Part shown: in pieces, positions 15,178-24,742 of the stretch
Layout: each line of letters starts with the position of its first letter
Position numbering within the stretch: position 1 is the first letter of the stretch
Source of the DNA: Anaerofilum faecale
GTDB taxonomy: Bacteria; Bacillota; Clostridia; Oscillospirales; Ruminococcaceae
Reading direction: 5' to 3'
Assembly (NCBI GenBank): GCA_019114265.1
Contig: DXFV01000051.1
Location: forward strand, 1 to 28,190
DNA length: 28,190 bases
Position numbers and translations under genes: made by a program
The notes under the pieces: model-generated
The model's database searches: none
Seen by the model: the letters and a program-made list of their open reading frames with translations, nothing else
Told to the model about the DNA's origin: nothing

Positions 15178-18153
15178 ATGAGCGATATCATGCGCCCCAT
15201 CCCCTTCGGGGAACTGATGGACTGGGTCCTGACCGAATACGCCGCGCGCGGCAGCATCTTCGGCGTCACCGACATCTACCGCCACACCAGCGGCAAAACG
15301 CTGCCCATCTTCACCGAGCAGATCGAGACCCCGTTCGGTCCGGCCGCCGGGCCCCACACCCAGCTGGCCCAGAACCTGATCGCCGCCTACGCCGGCGGCA
15401 GCCGCTTTTTTGAGGTCAAGACCGTCCAGATCATCGACGGCGAGGACCTGCCCGTTTCCAAGCCCTGCATCCGCGCCGAGGACGAGTGCTACAACGTGGA
15501 ATGGAGCACCGAGCTGCGCGTCCCGCAGGCGTTCGACGAGTATGTGAAGGCGTGGTTCGCCATCAAGCTGCTCAGCCGTCAGCTGGGCCTGGGCGACGAG
15601 AACGGCTTCGTGTTCAACATGAGCGTCGGCTACGACCTGGCCGGCATCCAGAGCCCGAAGGTGGACGCCTACATCGAGGGTATGAAGGACGCCTCCGCCA
15701 GCGCTGTCTGGGCCGAGTGCACCCGGTGGGCCAGGGAGAACCTGTCCCGTCTGGACAAGATCGACGCCGCCTACATCGACGCGATCAACCCGCACATCTG
15801 CACCTCGATCACCCTGTCCACCCTGCACGGCTGCCCGCCCGACGAGATCGAGCGCATCGCCACCTACCTGATCGACGTCAAAAAGCTGAACACCTACATC
15901 AAGTGCAACCCCACCCTGCTGGGCTATGAGTTCGCCCGCAAAACGCTGGACGAGATGGGCTACGACTACATCGTTTTTGACGACCACCACTTCAAGGACG
16001 ACCTGCAGTTCGCCGACGCGGTGCCCATGTTCCACCGCCTGCTGGAGCTGGCCGCGAAGAACGAGGTGGAGTTCGGCGTGAAGCTGACCAACACCTTCCC
16101 CGTCACCATCGCGGGCGGCGAGCTGCCCGGCCAGGAGATGTACATGAGCGGCAAGAGCCTGTATCCGCTGTCCATCAGTCTGGCGCTGAAGGTGGAGAAG
16201 GAGTTCGGCGGCAAGCTGCGCGTGTCCTACTCCGGCGGCGCCGACCAGAACAACATCGACCGCATCTTTGCCACCGGCATCTGGCCCATCACCCTGGCCA
16301 CCACCCTGCTCAAGCCGGGCGGATACAACCGTCTGCGCCCGATGGCCCAGCTGCTGGAGAAGATGGACTACGTCCCCTTTGCCGGCGTGGACGTCGAGAA
16401 GCTGGAGGCGCTGGTCGCCAGCGTCAAGACCGACGAGCATCACGTCAAGCCCATTAAGCCCTTGCCCAGCCGCAAGATGAAGAAGGACGTGCCGCTGATC
16501 GACTGCTTCACCGCTCCCTGTGCCGAGGAGGGCTGCCCGATCCACCAGGACATCCCCGCCTACATCCAGCTGGTGGGCGAGGGCAGGCTGGCCGAGGCGC
16601 TGGAGGTCATCTGCGAGAAGAACCCGCTGCCCTTCATCACCGGCACCATCTGCAGCCACCGCTGCATGAGCAAGTGCACCCGCAACTTCTACGAGGAGAG
16701 CGTACATATCCGCGACGCCAAGCTGGCGGCCGCCGAGGGCGGGTACGACCAGCTGCTGGCAAACCTGAAGCCCGCCGCGGCCCGCAGCGAGAATGTCGCC
16801 ATCATCGGCGGCGGCCCGGCCGGTATGGCAGCCGCCTACTTCCTGGCACGCGCCGGCGCCAAGGCCACCATCTTTGAAAAGCGCGATTCGCTGGGCGGCA
16901 TCGTGAAGCATGTCATCCCCGCTTTCCGCATCAGCGACGAGGCCATCGCCAAGGACGCCGCCCTGCTGGAGAAGCTGGGCGTGGAGGTCCGCCTGAACAC
17001 CGCCGTCTCCTGCACCCGGCAGCTGCTGGAGGAGGGCTTCACCCATGTGATCGTGGCCAACGGCGCCTGGCAGAAGGGGAGCCTGCGCCTGGAAGGCGGC
17101 GAGGCCCTGAACGTGATCGAATACCTCGAGCGCCAGAAAAACGCCCCCGAGACCCTGGACCTGGGCGACGACGTGGTGGTCATCGGCGGCGGCAACACCG
17201 CGATGGACGCGGCCCGTGCCGCCAAGCGCGCCGGCGCCGCCCACGTGCGCCTGGTCTACCGCCGCAACAAGCGCTACATGCCCGCCGACGAGGAGGAGCT
17301 GGAGCTGGCTCTGGCCGACGGCGTGGAGTTCTGCGAGCTGCTGGCGCCGGTCTCCTGGACCGACAACACCCTCACCTGCGAGGTGATGCAGCTGGGCGCT
17401 CCCGACGCCTCCGGACGCCGCAGCCCCGAACCCACCGGCGAGACCACCCAGATCCCCGCCTCCGCCGTGATCGCCGCCATCGGCGAGAAGGTGGACACCG
17501 GCTTCTTCATGGGCAGCGGCGTGGCCGTTGACGCCAAAGGCCGCGCGGTGCTGGGCAAGGGTTGCAAGGCCGAGAACGGCGTGTATGTGGTGGGCGACGC
17601 CAAGCGCGGCCCCGCCACCGTGGTGGAAGCCATCGCCGACGCCACCGAGGCCGCGATGGACATCCTGAACGGCCAGATGAAGGAGATCCCCTTCAGCGCC
17701 GACACCTCCGCCCTGAAGGCCCGCCGCAGCGCGCTGGCCGGCTATCTGGACGCCAGGAGCGAGAAGGACCGATGCCTGGGCTGCAGCGCCGTGTGTGAGA
17801 ACTGCGTGGACGTCTGCCCCAACCGCGCCAACCTCGCCATCGCCGTGCCCGGCATGGCCAAGGAGCAGGTGGTGCACGTGGACAAGATGTGCAACGAGTG
17901 CGGCAACTGCGCCGTGTTCTGCCCCTATGCCAGCGCCCCCTACAAGGACAAATTCACCGTCTTTGCCAGCCGCGAGGACATGGCCGACAGCGAGAACCCC
18001 GGCTTCTGCGTGCTGGACAAAGCCGCCGGCAGCGTGCGCATCCGCATGGGCGGCCAGGAGTACGACACCGTGCTGGCCGCCGATACCAGGACCCACGCCT
18101 CCATCAAGGCCCTGATCGAGACGGTCATCCGCGACTACGCCTACTGCCTGTAA
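15178..18153 (+). CDS. ygfK: YgfK: DHODH-GltD-ferredoxin fusion oxidoreductase (putative selenate reductase / purine-pathway reductase)
   Basis: A large iron-sulfur flavoprotein of 991 residues (E. coli YgfK is slightly over 1000). Domain order: a dihydroorotate-dehydrogenase-like barrel (about 1-430, starting with the family-typical SDIMRPIPF and GPAAGPHTQLAQN); a GltD/NfnB-like N-terminal cysteine domain (from Cys447, CAEEGC, and ICSHRCMSKCT); an FAD motif GGGPAGMAAAYFLARAG (about 543); an NAD(P) motif GGGNTAMDAARAAKRAG (about 670); and C-terminal ferredoxin motifs from Cys866 (CLGCSAVCENCVDVCPN) and Cys904 (CNECGNCAVFCP). It likely passes electrons between NAD(P)H and a purine-derived substrate or to the molybdoenzyme. 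The selenate role comes from early E. coli annotation; a uric-acid pathway role fits the neighbours better. The ATG at 15178 has AAAAAAGGAG upstream at about 11 bases. It lies 68 bases after ssnA. Confidence 0.95.
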   Translation: MSDIMRPIPFGELMDWVLTEYAARGSIFGVTDIYRHTSGKTLPIFTEQIETPFGPAAGPHTQLAQNLIAAYAGGSRFFEVKTVQIIDGEDLPVSKPCIRAEDECYNVEWSTELRVPQAFDEYVKAWFAIKLLSRQLGLGDENGFVFNMSVGYDLAGIQSPKVDAYIEGMKDASASAVWAECTRWARENLSRLDKIDAAYIDAINPHICTSITLSTLHGCPPDEIERIATYLIDVKKLNTYIKCNPTLLGYEFARKTLDEMGYDYIVFDDHHFKDDLQFADAVPMFHRLLELAAKNEVEFGVKLTNTFPVTIAGGELPGQEMYMSGKSLYPLSISLALKVEKEFGGKLRVSYSGGADQNNIDRIFATGIWPITLATTLLKPGGYNRLRPMAQLLEKMDYVPFAGVDVEKLEALVASVKTDEHHVKPIKPLPSRKMKKDVPLIDCFTAPCAEEGCPIHQDIPAYIQLVGEGRLAEALEVICEKNPLPFITGTICSHRCMSKCTRNFYEESVHIRDAKLAAAEGGYDQLLANLKPAAARSENVAIIGGGPAGMAAAYFLARAGAKATIFEKRDSLGGIVKHVIPAFRISDEAIAKDAALLEKLGVEVRLNTAVSCTRQLLEEGFTHVIVANGAWQKGSLRLEGGEALNVIEYLERQKNAPETLDLGDDVVVIGGGNTAMDAARAAKRAGAAHVRLVYRRNKRYMPADEEELELALADGVEFCELLAPVSWTDNTLTCEVMQLGAPDASGRRSPEPTGETTQIPASAVIAAIGEKVDTGFFMGSGVAVDAKGRAVLGKGCKAENGVYVVGDAKRGPATVVEAIADATEAAMDILNGQMKEIPFSADTSALKARRSALAGYLDARSEKDRCLGCSAVCENCVDVCPNRANLAIAVPGMAKEQVVHVDKMCNECGNCAVFCPYASAPYKDKFTVFASREDMADSENPGFCVLDKAAGSVRIRMGGQEYDTVLAADTRTHASIKALIETVIRDYAYCL

Positions 18154-18167
18154 ACAGCAACCGGCCG

Positions 18168-18192
18168 GGCCGGGAGGGGTTTCCTCCCGGCC
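18168..18192 (+). other. Hairpin in the ygfK-hydA spacer
   Basis: A perfect 10-bp stem, GGCCGGGAGG (18168-18177) with CCTCCCGGCC (18183-18192), has a 5-base loop and no T-run. It is therefore more likely an mRNA stability or processing element than a terminator, with the hydA ribosome binding site 10 bases downstream. Confidence 0.6.
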
Positions 18193-18217
18193 GTCGGCCC
18201 GAAAGGAGGAAGGATGC

Positions 18218-19576
18218 GTGACCATCCTGCAAAACGGCACACTGGTGCTGCCCGAAGGCCCCGCCCGGGCCGACCTTGCCTTTGACGCGGGCAAGATCCG
18301 TGCCATCGCGCCCTCCATCGCCCCCAAAGAAGGGGACAGCGTGCGGGACGTTTCCGGCTGCCTTGTGTTTCCGGGCTTCATCGACGGCCACACCCATCTG
18401 GACATGGAGAGCGCCGTCACCGTCACCGCCGACGACTTCGCCAGCGGCACCCGCGCCGCGGTGTGCGGCGGCACCACCACCGTGCTGGACTTCGCCACCC
18501 AGGACAGGGGCGGCACCCTGCAGCAGGCGCTGGACGCCTGGCACAGAAAGGCCGACGGCAAGTGCAGCTGCAACTACGGCTTCCACATGGCCATCACCGA
18601 CTGGAACGAGAGCGTCAAAGCGGAGCTGCCCGCCATGTTCGAGCAGGGCGTGACCAGCTTCAAGGCCTATATGGCCTACGACGCGCTCAAGCTGGACGAC
18701 GCGGCGCTGCTGGATGTGCTGTGCGCGCTGCGCCCCTTCGGCGGCATCCTGGGCGTGCACTGCGAGAACGGCGCGCTGGTCAACGCCCTCTGCGCCCGCG
18801 AAAAGGCGCGCGGGAACCTCGGCCCGGCCGCCCATCCGGCGAGCCGCCCGCCCGAGGTGGAGGCCGAGGCGGTGAGCCGCCTGTGCTATCTGGGCAAGCT
18901 GGCCGACGCGCCGGTGCACGTGGTGCATCTCAGCAGCGCCGCGGGCCTGGCCGAGGTGCGCAAGGCGCGGGCACAGGGCGTGCGGGTGTACGCCGAGACC
19001 TGCCCGCAGTATCTCGTGCTGGACGACAGCCTCTACCGGCTGCCCGGCTTCGAGGGGGCCAAGTATGTGATGAGCCCCCCGCTGCGCAGCAGGGCCGACC
19101 GCGACGCATTGCGCCGGGCGGTGGAGGACGGCGAGATCGACACCATCTCCACCGACCATTGCAGCTACCGCTTCGACGGGCAGAAAACGATCGGCCTGCA
19201 CGACTTCACCGCCATCCCGAACGGCGGCCCCGGCATCGAGCACCGCCCCGAGATCATCTACACCAGCTTTGTGCACCCCGGCCGCCTGACCCCGGCCGCG
19301 ATGTGCCGCCTTTTGGCCGAGAACCCCGCCCGCCTGTTTGGCCTGTATCCCCGCAAGGGCGTGCTGGCAGCCGGCAGCGACGCCGACATCACCGTGTGGG
19401 ACCCGGCGGCCACCTCGGTCATCACAGCAAAAGAACAACAGCAGAACGTGGATTATACCCCCTATGAGGGATTTGCACTGCACGGGATGCCCGCCGCCGT
19501 CTATGTGAACGGCGTGCTGGCAGCCGAATACGGTCGGCCCACCGGCGCGGTGGCCGGCGAATACTGTAAGCGTTGA
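18218..19576 (+). CDS. hydA: Dihydropyrimidinase / hydantoinase-family cyclic amidohydrolase
   Basis: A binuclear-zinc enzyme that hydrolyses cyclic amide (ureide) rings. Its 452-residue length is typical. Metal residues are visible: His58 and His60 (DGHTHLD), the lysine to be carboxylated Lys149 (SFKAYMAY), His181 (GVHCENG), His237 (HVVHLSS) and Asp313 (STDHCSY). In purine-degrading gut bacteria this gene (hydA/hyuA) sits in the same cluster and opens a ring intermediate. The start is GTG at 18218, because AAAGGAGGAAGG lies directly upstream and an ATG at 18214 is out of frame. It is 64 bases after ygfK and 13 bases before the molybdenum hydroxylase gene. Confidence 0.93.
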   Translation: MTILQNGTLVLPEGPARADLAFDAGKIRAIAPSIAPKEGDSVRDVSGCLVFPGFIDGHTHLDMESAVTVTADDFASGTRAAVCGGTTTVLDFATQDRGGTLQQALDAWHRKADGKCSCNYGFHMAITDWNESVKAELPAMFEQGVTSFKAYMAYDALKLDDAALLDVLCALRPFGGILGVHCENGALVNALCAREKARGNLGPAAHPASRPPEVEAEAVSRLCYLGKLADAPVHVVHLSSAAGLAEVRKARAQGVRVYAETCPQYLVLDDSLYRLPGFEGAKYVMSPPLRSRADRDALRRAVEDGEIDTISTDHCSYRFDGQKTIGLHDFTAIPNGGPGIEHRPEIIYTSFVHPGRLTPAAMCRLLAENPARLFGLYPRKGVLAAGSDADITVWDPAATSVITAKEQQQNVDYTPYEGFALHGMPAAVYVNGVLAAEYGRPTGAVAGEYCKR

Positions 19577-19589
19577 GAGGAGAAACGCC

Positions 19590-22157
19590 ATGTATACCCT
19601 GTATGTGAACGGAACAGAGTATCACACCGGGCGCAATGTCAAGCTGCTGGAATATCTGCGCGAAGATCTGCGCCTGACCAGTGTGAAAAACGGCTGCGGC
19701 GAAGGCGCCTGCGGCACCTGCACCGTCCTGGTGGACGGCAAAAAGACCAAAGCCTGCGTGTTCACCACCGAAAAACTGAACGGCCGCCATATCACCACCG
19801 TGGAAGGCCTGTCCGAGCGCGAGCGGGAAGTGTACGTCTATGCGTTCGGCCACACCGGCGCGGTGCAGTGCGGCTTCTGTATCCCCGGCATGGTCATCTG
19901 CGCGAAGGCCCTGCTGGACGAGAACCCCGACCCCACCCGCGAGGAGGTGCAGAAGGCCATCCGCGGCAACATCTGCCGCTGCACCGGCTATGTGCGCATC
20001 ATCGACGCCATCCTGCTGGCCGGCAGGATGCTGCGGGAAAACCTGCCGGTTCCGGACGACGGCTCCGACGCCCGCATCGGCCACCTGTTTCCCCGCGTGG
20101 ACGTGGCCGAAAAGGTGCTGGGCACCGGCGAATTCGTGGACGACATCCAGGTGCCCGGCATGATCTACGCCAAGGCCCTGCGCTCCAAATACCCGCGCGC
20201 CCGCGTGGAAAAGATCGACCTCACCCGCGCGCTGGCCCACCCCGACGTGGTGAAGATCCTCACCGCGAAGGACGTCCCCTTCAACAAGACCGGCCACATC
20301 ATCCAGGACTGGGACGTGCTGATCGCCGAGGGCGACTGCACCCGCTATGTGGGCGACGCCATCGTGCTGGCCGCCACCCGCCACGCCGAGACGCTGGACG
20401 AGGTGCTGGGCCTGGTGGACGTCACCTACACCGAGCTGCCCCCGCTGACCGACCCCCGCGAGGCGATGAAGCCGGACGCCCCCGCCCTGCACCCGAACGG
20501 AAACATCCTGACAAAACAGGTGCTCAAGCGCGGCGACGTGGACAAGGCCATCGCCGAGGCGGCCTATGTGGTCACCAACCACTACTCCACCCCGATGACC
20601 GACCACGCCTTCATGGAGCCGGAATGCGCCATCGGCATGCCGGACGGCAGCGGCGGCCTGCTGCTGTACACCGCCAGCCAGTCGGTGTACGACGAGCAGA
20701 AGGAGATCGCGCGCATGCTGAAGATCGAGCCGGAGAAGGTGCGCTGCCAGACAAAGCTGGTGGGCGGCGGCTTCGGCGGCAAGGAGGACATGAGCGTGCA
20801 GCACCACGCCGCCCTGATGGCGTGGGCGACCGGCCTGCCGGTGAAGGTGAAGTTCTCCCGCCAGGAGAGCCTCAACATCCACACCAAGCGCCACGCGATG
20901 GAGATGGACGTCACCACCGCCTGCGACAAGGACGGCAGGCTGCTGGCCATGAAAGCCCTGCTCATCTCCGACTGCGGCGCCTATGCCTCGCTGGGCGGCC
21001 CGGTGCTGCAGCGCGCCTGCACCCATGCCGGCGGCCCCTACAACTTCCAGAACGTGGACATCACCGGCATCTGCGTCTACACCAACAATGTGCCGGGCGG
21101 CGCTTTCCGCGGCTTCGGCGTCACCCAGAGCTGCTTTGCCGGCGAGGTCAACCTCGACCAGCTGGCCGAAAAGGTGGGCATCTCCCCGTGGGAGATCCGC
21201 TACCGCAACGCCATCCGCCCCGGCCAGGTGCTGCCCAACGGCCAGATCGCTTCCCCCGACACCGGCTATGCCGAGTGTCTCGAGGCCGTGAAGGAGGCCT
21301 ACGAGAGCAGTCCCTACGCGGGCATCGCCGGCTGCATGAAGAACAGCGGCGTGGGCGTGGGCCTGCCCGATATCGGGCGCTGCCGCCTGGCGGTGGAGGA
21401 CGGCATGGTCCGCATCCGCACCAGCGCCGCCTGCATGGGCCAGGGCGTGGCCACCGTCTGCACCCAGATCGTGCACGAGGTCACCGGCATCCCCGCCGTC
21501 CGGATCTTCCACGAGCGCGCCGACACTGCCGTCACCCCCAACTCCGGCACCTCCACCGCCTCCCGCCAGACCGTGTTCTGCGGCGAGGCCACCCGCCGTG
21601 CCGCCGGCCGGCTGCGCGAGGCGCTGCAGACCGCGGGCGGCCTGGACACGCTGGAGGGCCAGAGCTTCTACGGCGAATACTCCGGCATCACCGACCCGAT
21701 GGGCAGCGACAAGCCCAATCCGGTCAGCCATGTGGCCTACGGCTATGCCGCCCAGGTGGTCATCATGGACGAGAACAAGAAGGTCACCCGCGTGGTGGCT
21801 GCCCACGATGTGGGCCGTGTGGTCAATCCGCAGTCCTGCGCCGGCCAGATCGAGGGCGGCGTGGTGATGGGCCTGGGCTACGGCCTCACCGAGGACTTCA
21901 AGATGGAGAACGGCTATGTCAGGAGCAAGTACGGCACGCTGGGCCTGCTGCGCTCCACCGACGTGCCCCCCATCGACGTGATCTTTGTGGAAAAGGGCAC
22001 CGACGACCAGAACACCTTCGGCGCGAAGGGCGTGGGGGAGATCAGCGCCATCCCGGCCGCTCCCGCCTGTGCCAACGCCGCCTACCGGGTGGACGGCGTG
22101 CTGCGCACCAGCCTGCCCATCCAGGACACCTTCTACAGAAAGGCGGCGAAGAAATAA
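19590..22157 (+). CDS. xdhD: Molybdenum hydroxylase, xanthine dehydrogenase/aldehyde oxidoreductase type (2Fe-2S + Mo domains fused)
   Basis: A cytoplasmic molybdoenzyme that hydroxylates purines or related heterocycles, 855 residues. Residues 1-80 form a plant-type ferredoxin domain (Cys36, Cys41, Cys44, Cys56) and 90-150 a second [2Fe-2S] domain (Cys94, Cys97, Cys129, Cys131). The Mo-binding domain starts near 165 and shows GGGFGGKED at about 392, AFRGFG, the GTSTASRQT region, and the catalytic Glu817 in GVGEIS. There is no FAD domain, unlike classical xanthine dehydrogenase, so electrons must go to a separate partner; YgfK is the obvious candidate. E. coli XdhD has a similar layout and gives the symbol, used by analogy. 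Members of this cluster are often selenium-dependent, but no selenium genes are in the window. The ATG at 19590 has GAGAGGAGAAA upstream. Confidence 0.92.
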   Translation: MYTLYVNGTEYHTGRNVKLLEYLREDLRLTSVKNGCGEGACGTCTVLVDGKKTKACVFTTEKLNGRHITTVEGLSEREREVYVYAFGHTGAVQCGFCIPGMVICAKALLDENPDPTREEVQKAIRGNICRCTGYVRIIDAILLAGRMLRENLPVPDDGSDARIGHLFPRVDVAEKVLGTGEFVDDIQVPGMIYAKALRSKYPRARVEKIDLTRALAHPDVVKILTAKDVPFNKTGHIIQDWDVLIAEGDCTRYVGDAIVLAATRHAETLDEVLGLVDVTYTELPPLTDPREAMKPDAPALHPNGNILTKQVLKRGDVDKAIAEAAYVVTNHYSTPMTDHAFMEPECAIGMPDGSGGLLLYTASQSVYDEQKEIARMLKIEPEKVRCQTKLVGGGFGGKEDMSVQHHAALMAWATGLPVKVKFSRQESLNIHTKRHAMEMDVTTACDKDGRLLAMKALLISDCGAYASLGGPVLQRACTHAGGPYNFQNVDITGICVYTNNVPGGAFRGFGVTQSCFAGEVNLDQLAEKVGISPWEIRYRNAIRPGQVLPNGQIASPDTGYAECLEAVKEAYESSPYAGIAGCMKNSGVGVGLPDIGRCRLAVEDGMVRIRTSAACMGQGVATVCTQIVHEVTGIPAVRIFHERADTAVTPNSGTSTASRQTVFCGEATRRAAGRLREALQTAGGLDTLEGQSFYGEYSGITDPMGSDKPNPVSHVAYGYAAQVVIMDENKKVTRVVAAHDVGRVVNPQSCAGQIEGGVVMGLGYGLTEDFKMENGYVRSKYGTLGLLRSTDVPPIDVIFVEKGTDDQNTFGAKGVGEISAIPAAPACANAAYRVDGVLRTSLPIQDTFYRKAAKK

Positions 22158-23480
22158 ATGAGCCAGAAAACCGCATCCACACAGGACGTCCTTCTGCAGC
22201 GAGGCGGCATGCCGCCCATCGGCAAGGCCGTCCCGCTGGCGCTGCAGCACGTGGTGGCGATGGTGGTGGGCTGCATCACCATGCCCATGGTCATCGCCGG
22301 CGCGGCCGGTGTGTCGGCCGGCGACCAGATCATCATGGTGCAGGCCAGCCTGCTGGTGGCCGCCCTGGCCATCCTGCTGCACGCCTTCGGCAAAAAGGGC
22401 CTCATCAGCAGCGGCCTGCCGGTGATGATCGGCAGCGGCTTCGCCTTCCTGCCCACCCTCCAGAGCGTTGTGAAAACCGACGGCATGGCCGGCATGCTGG
22501 GCGCGCAGGTGGCCGGCGCGGTGCTGGGCATCGTGGTGGGCCTGTGCTTCAAGAAGATCCGCTTTCTGTTCCCGCCCATCGTCACCGCCAGCGTGGTGGT
22601 GACCATCGGCATCTCGCTGTACGACACCGCCGTCAACTACATGGCGGGCGGCAATAAGGCCGCCGAGACCTACGGCAGCCCGATGAACTGGGCGCTGGCG
22701 CTGATCACCCTGATCACCGTGATCCTCTGCGGCCAGTTCGGCAAAGGCATGGTGAAGGCCAGCGCCACCCTGATCGGCATGGTGGTGGGCTACATCGCCG
22801 CCGCCTGCATGGGCCAGATCCACTTCGACAGCGTGGGCACCGCCGCCTGGGTGCAGCTGCCCGAGCCGCTGCACTTCGGCCTCACCTTCAACCTCAGCGC
22901 CGTGGTCAGCCTGGGCGTGGTGTTCATGGTGAACGCCGTGCAGGACATCGGCCAGTTTGAGGCCACCGCCAACGGCGTCTACGAGCGCCCCGCCGAGAAC
23001 GGCGAGGTCACCGGCGGCGTCATCGCCAACAACCTGTGCAGCCTGCTGGGCGGCCTGTTGGGCGGCTCCCCGGTCGCCACCGCCGGCCAGAACGTGGGCA
23101 TCGTGGTCACCACCCGGGTGATCAACCGCATCGTGTTCGGCATCGCGGGCGGCGTGGTGCTGGTATCCGCGCTGGTCCCCAAGCTGTCTGCCATCCTCAT
23201 CACCATCCCCCAGCCGGTGCTGGGCGGCGCCACCATCACGGTGTTCGGCTCCATCGCCATGACCGGCGTGCGGATGCTGGCGCGCGACGGCCTGTCCAAC
23301 CGCAGCGTGTTCATCGCCGGATTGTCGGTGGCGCTGGCGGTGGGCATCCCGCAGACCGCGGGCGCCTTCCAGGCCTGCCCGGCGTGGGTGGGCCAGATCC
23401 TCGGCAGCTCCGAGGTCATCATCGTGGCCATCAGCGCCATCCTGCTCAACCTGATTCTCCCCAAGGAGAAAAAATCCTGA
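22158..23480 (+). CDS. Uracil/xanthine permease (NCS2/NAT family)
   Basis: A proton-coupled nucleobase transporter in the cytoplasmic membrane, 440 residues with about 12-14 hydrophobic segments. Family motifs are present: QH at 30-31 in LALQHVVAMVVG, the acidic residue Glu268 in DIGQFEATANG, and the NAT signature QNVGIVVTTR at 311-320. The context points to uptake of xanthine, uric acid or a similar purine. The ATG at 22158 follows the stop codon of the molybdenum hydroxylase with no gap and only a weak ribosome binding site (AAAGGCGG about 14 bases upstream), so translation is probably coupled. Substrate is inferred from position; uracil transport cannot be excluded. Confidence 0.92.
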   Translation: MSQKTASTQDVLLQRGGMPPIGKAVPLALQHVVAMVVGCITMPMVIAGAAGVSAGDQIIMVQASLLVAALAILLHAFGKKGLISSGLPVMIGSGFAFLPTLQSVVKTDGMAGMLGAQVAGAVLGIVVGLCFKKIRFLFPPIVTASVVVTIGISLYDTAVNYMAGGNKAAETYGSPMNWALALITLITVILCGQFGKGMVKASATLIGMVVGYIAAACMGQIHFDSVGTAAWVQLPEPLHFGLTFNLSAVVSLGVVFMVNAVQDIGQFEATANGVYERPAENGEVTGGVIANNLCSLLGGLLGGSPVATAGQNVGIVVTTRVINRIVFGIAGGVVLVSALVPKLSAILITIPQPVLGGATITVFGSIAMTGVRMLARDGLSNRSVFIAGLSVALAVGIPQTAGAFQACPAWVGQILGSSEVIIVAISAILLNLILPKEKKS

Positions 23481-23500
23481 CACAAAAGGAGCGTATACTT

Positions 23501-24712
23501 ATGGAAACTTTCAAGATCGTAACCTATCCCCACCAGGCAGAACCGGCCACCGACCTGTCGGCCTTCTGCGAGGCCGAGGCCAAAAAGGCCCACGACTTCC
23601 ACGCCAGCTTCGACGTGTATCAGGAAACGCCGCTCACCAGCCTGCCCGGCCTGGCCGCCGCGCTGGGCGTGAAGGAGATCCGCGTGAAGGACGAGAGCTA
23701 CCGCTTCGGCCTGAACGCCTTCAAGGTGCTGGGCGGCAGCTATGCGCTGGGCCGCTACATCGCCAAAAAGCTGGGCGAGGACATCGCCGAGCTGCCCGCC
23801 TCCCGCATTTTGTCGGAGGAGGTGCGCGGGCGTCTGGGCGAGGTGACCTTCGTCACCGCCACCGACGGCAACCACGGCCGCGGCGTGGCCTGGACCGCCA
23901 ATCGTCTGGGCCAGCATTCGGTGGTGTATATGCCCAAGGGCAGCGCGCAGGAGCGCCTGGACAACATCCGCGCCGAGGGCGCCGACGCCTCCATCACCGA
24001 CCTGAACTACGACGAAGCCGTGCGCCTGGCCAACTCCAAGGCCGAGAGCGAGGGCTGGGTGATGGTGCAGGACACCGCCTGGGAAGGCTACACCGACATC
24101 CCCCTGTGGATCATGCAGGGCTACACCACGATGGGCTATGAGATCGTCAAGCGCCTGGAGGCCGAGGGGGCCGAACCCCCCACCCACCTGTTCCTGCAGG
24201 CAGGCGTGGGCAGCATGGCCGGCGCGATGGCCGGTTTCTTCTCCAGCTACTACGGCGAGAAGCGCCCCTTCATCACCATCGTGGAGCCGGAGAAGGCCAA
24301 CTGCGTATTCCGCACCGCCGAGGCGAACGACGGCAAGCTGCACTTCGTCACCGGCGAGATGAACACCATCATGGCAGGCCTTGCCTGCGGCGAGCCCTGC
24401 ACCATCGGCTGGGAAGTGCTGAAAAACTGCGCCGACGCCTTCATCAGCTGCCCCGACTACGCCGCCGCCGACGGCATGCGCGTGCTGGCCGCCCCCAAAA
24501 AGGGCGACCCCGTCGTTGTGTCGGGCGAGAGCGGCGCCGCCACCACCGGCTGCGTGGCCAACATCCTCACCCGCGAGGAACTGGCCGATCTGAAGGAGAA
24601 GCTGCACCTGGACGAGAACTCCCGCATCCTCTTCATCAGCACCGAGGGCGACACCGACAAGGAAAACTACCGCAACGTGGTGTGGAACGGCAAGTATAAC
24701 CGCTATGAATAA
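23501..24712 (+). CDS. dpaL: Diaminopropionate ammonia-lyase (PLP enzyme)
   Basis: Converts 2,3-diaminopropionate to pyruvate and two ammonia using pyridoxal phosphate (ygeX in E. coli). The 403-residue length matches the family. The PLP lysine is Lys75 in FGLNAFKVLGGS, the substrate-loop motif ATDGNHGRGVAW includes Asp122, and AGVGSMAGAMAGFF is the phosphate-binding glycine loop. The ATG at 23501 has AAAAGGAG about 9 bases upstream, and it lies 20 bases after the permease gene. This is the point at which purine carbon enters central metabolism, releasing pyruvate and 2-aminoacrylate as an unstable intermediate, which fits the nearby ridA gene. Confidence 0.95.
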   Translation: METFKIVTYPHQAEPATDLSAFCEAEAKKAHDFHASFDVYQETPLTSLPGLAAALGVKEIRVKDESYRFGLNAFKVLGGSYALGRYIAKKLGEDIAELPASRILSEEVRGRLGEVTFVTATDGNHGRGVAWTANRLGQHSVVYMPKGSAQERLDNIRAEGADASITDLNYDEAVRLANSKAESEGWVMVQDTAWEGYTDIPLWIMQGYTTMGYEIVKRLEAEGAEPPTHLFLQAGVGSMAGAMAGFFSSYYGEKRPFITIVEPEKANCVFRTAEANDGKLHFVTGEMNTIMAGLACGEPCTIGWEVLKNCADAFISCPDYAAADGMRVLAAPKKGDPVVVSGESGAATTGCVANILTREELADLKEKLHLDENSRILFISTEGDTDKENYRNVVWNGKYNRYE

Positions 24713-24725
24713 ATACAAATTGTAT
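24713..24725. promoter_or_regulatory. Palindrome between dpaL and ygeY
   Basis: A perfect 13-base inverted repeat, ATACAA-A-TTGTAT, starts at the base after the dpaL stop codon. It is notably AT-rich within a GC-rich operon. It may be an operator for an internal regulator or part of a minor promoter. Only the repeat itself is certain. Confidence 0.4.
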
Positions 24726-24742
24726 ATACGGAGGGAACCAAT

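Noticed and set aside
18168..18192. Terminator between ygfK and hydA
   Set aside because: The stem is perfect but no T-run follows, and the ribosome binding site of hydA is close by, so read-through within an operon is expected.
14902..18573. Long minus-strand open frame opposite ygfK
   Set aside because: It is a composition artefact; the plus strand carries a complete YgfK with all motifs.
19422..23483. Long minus-strand open frame (about 1353 codons)
   Set aside because: It is antisense to the molybdenum hydroxylase and permease genes, with the same low-complexity composition and no ribosome binding site or motif.
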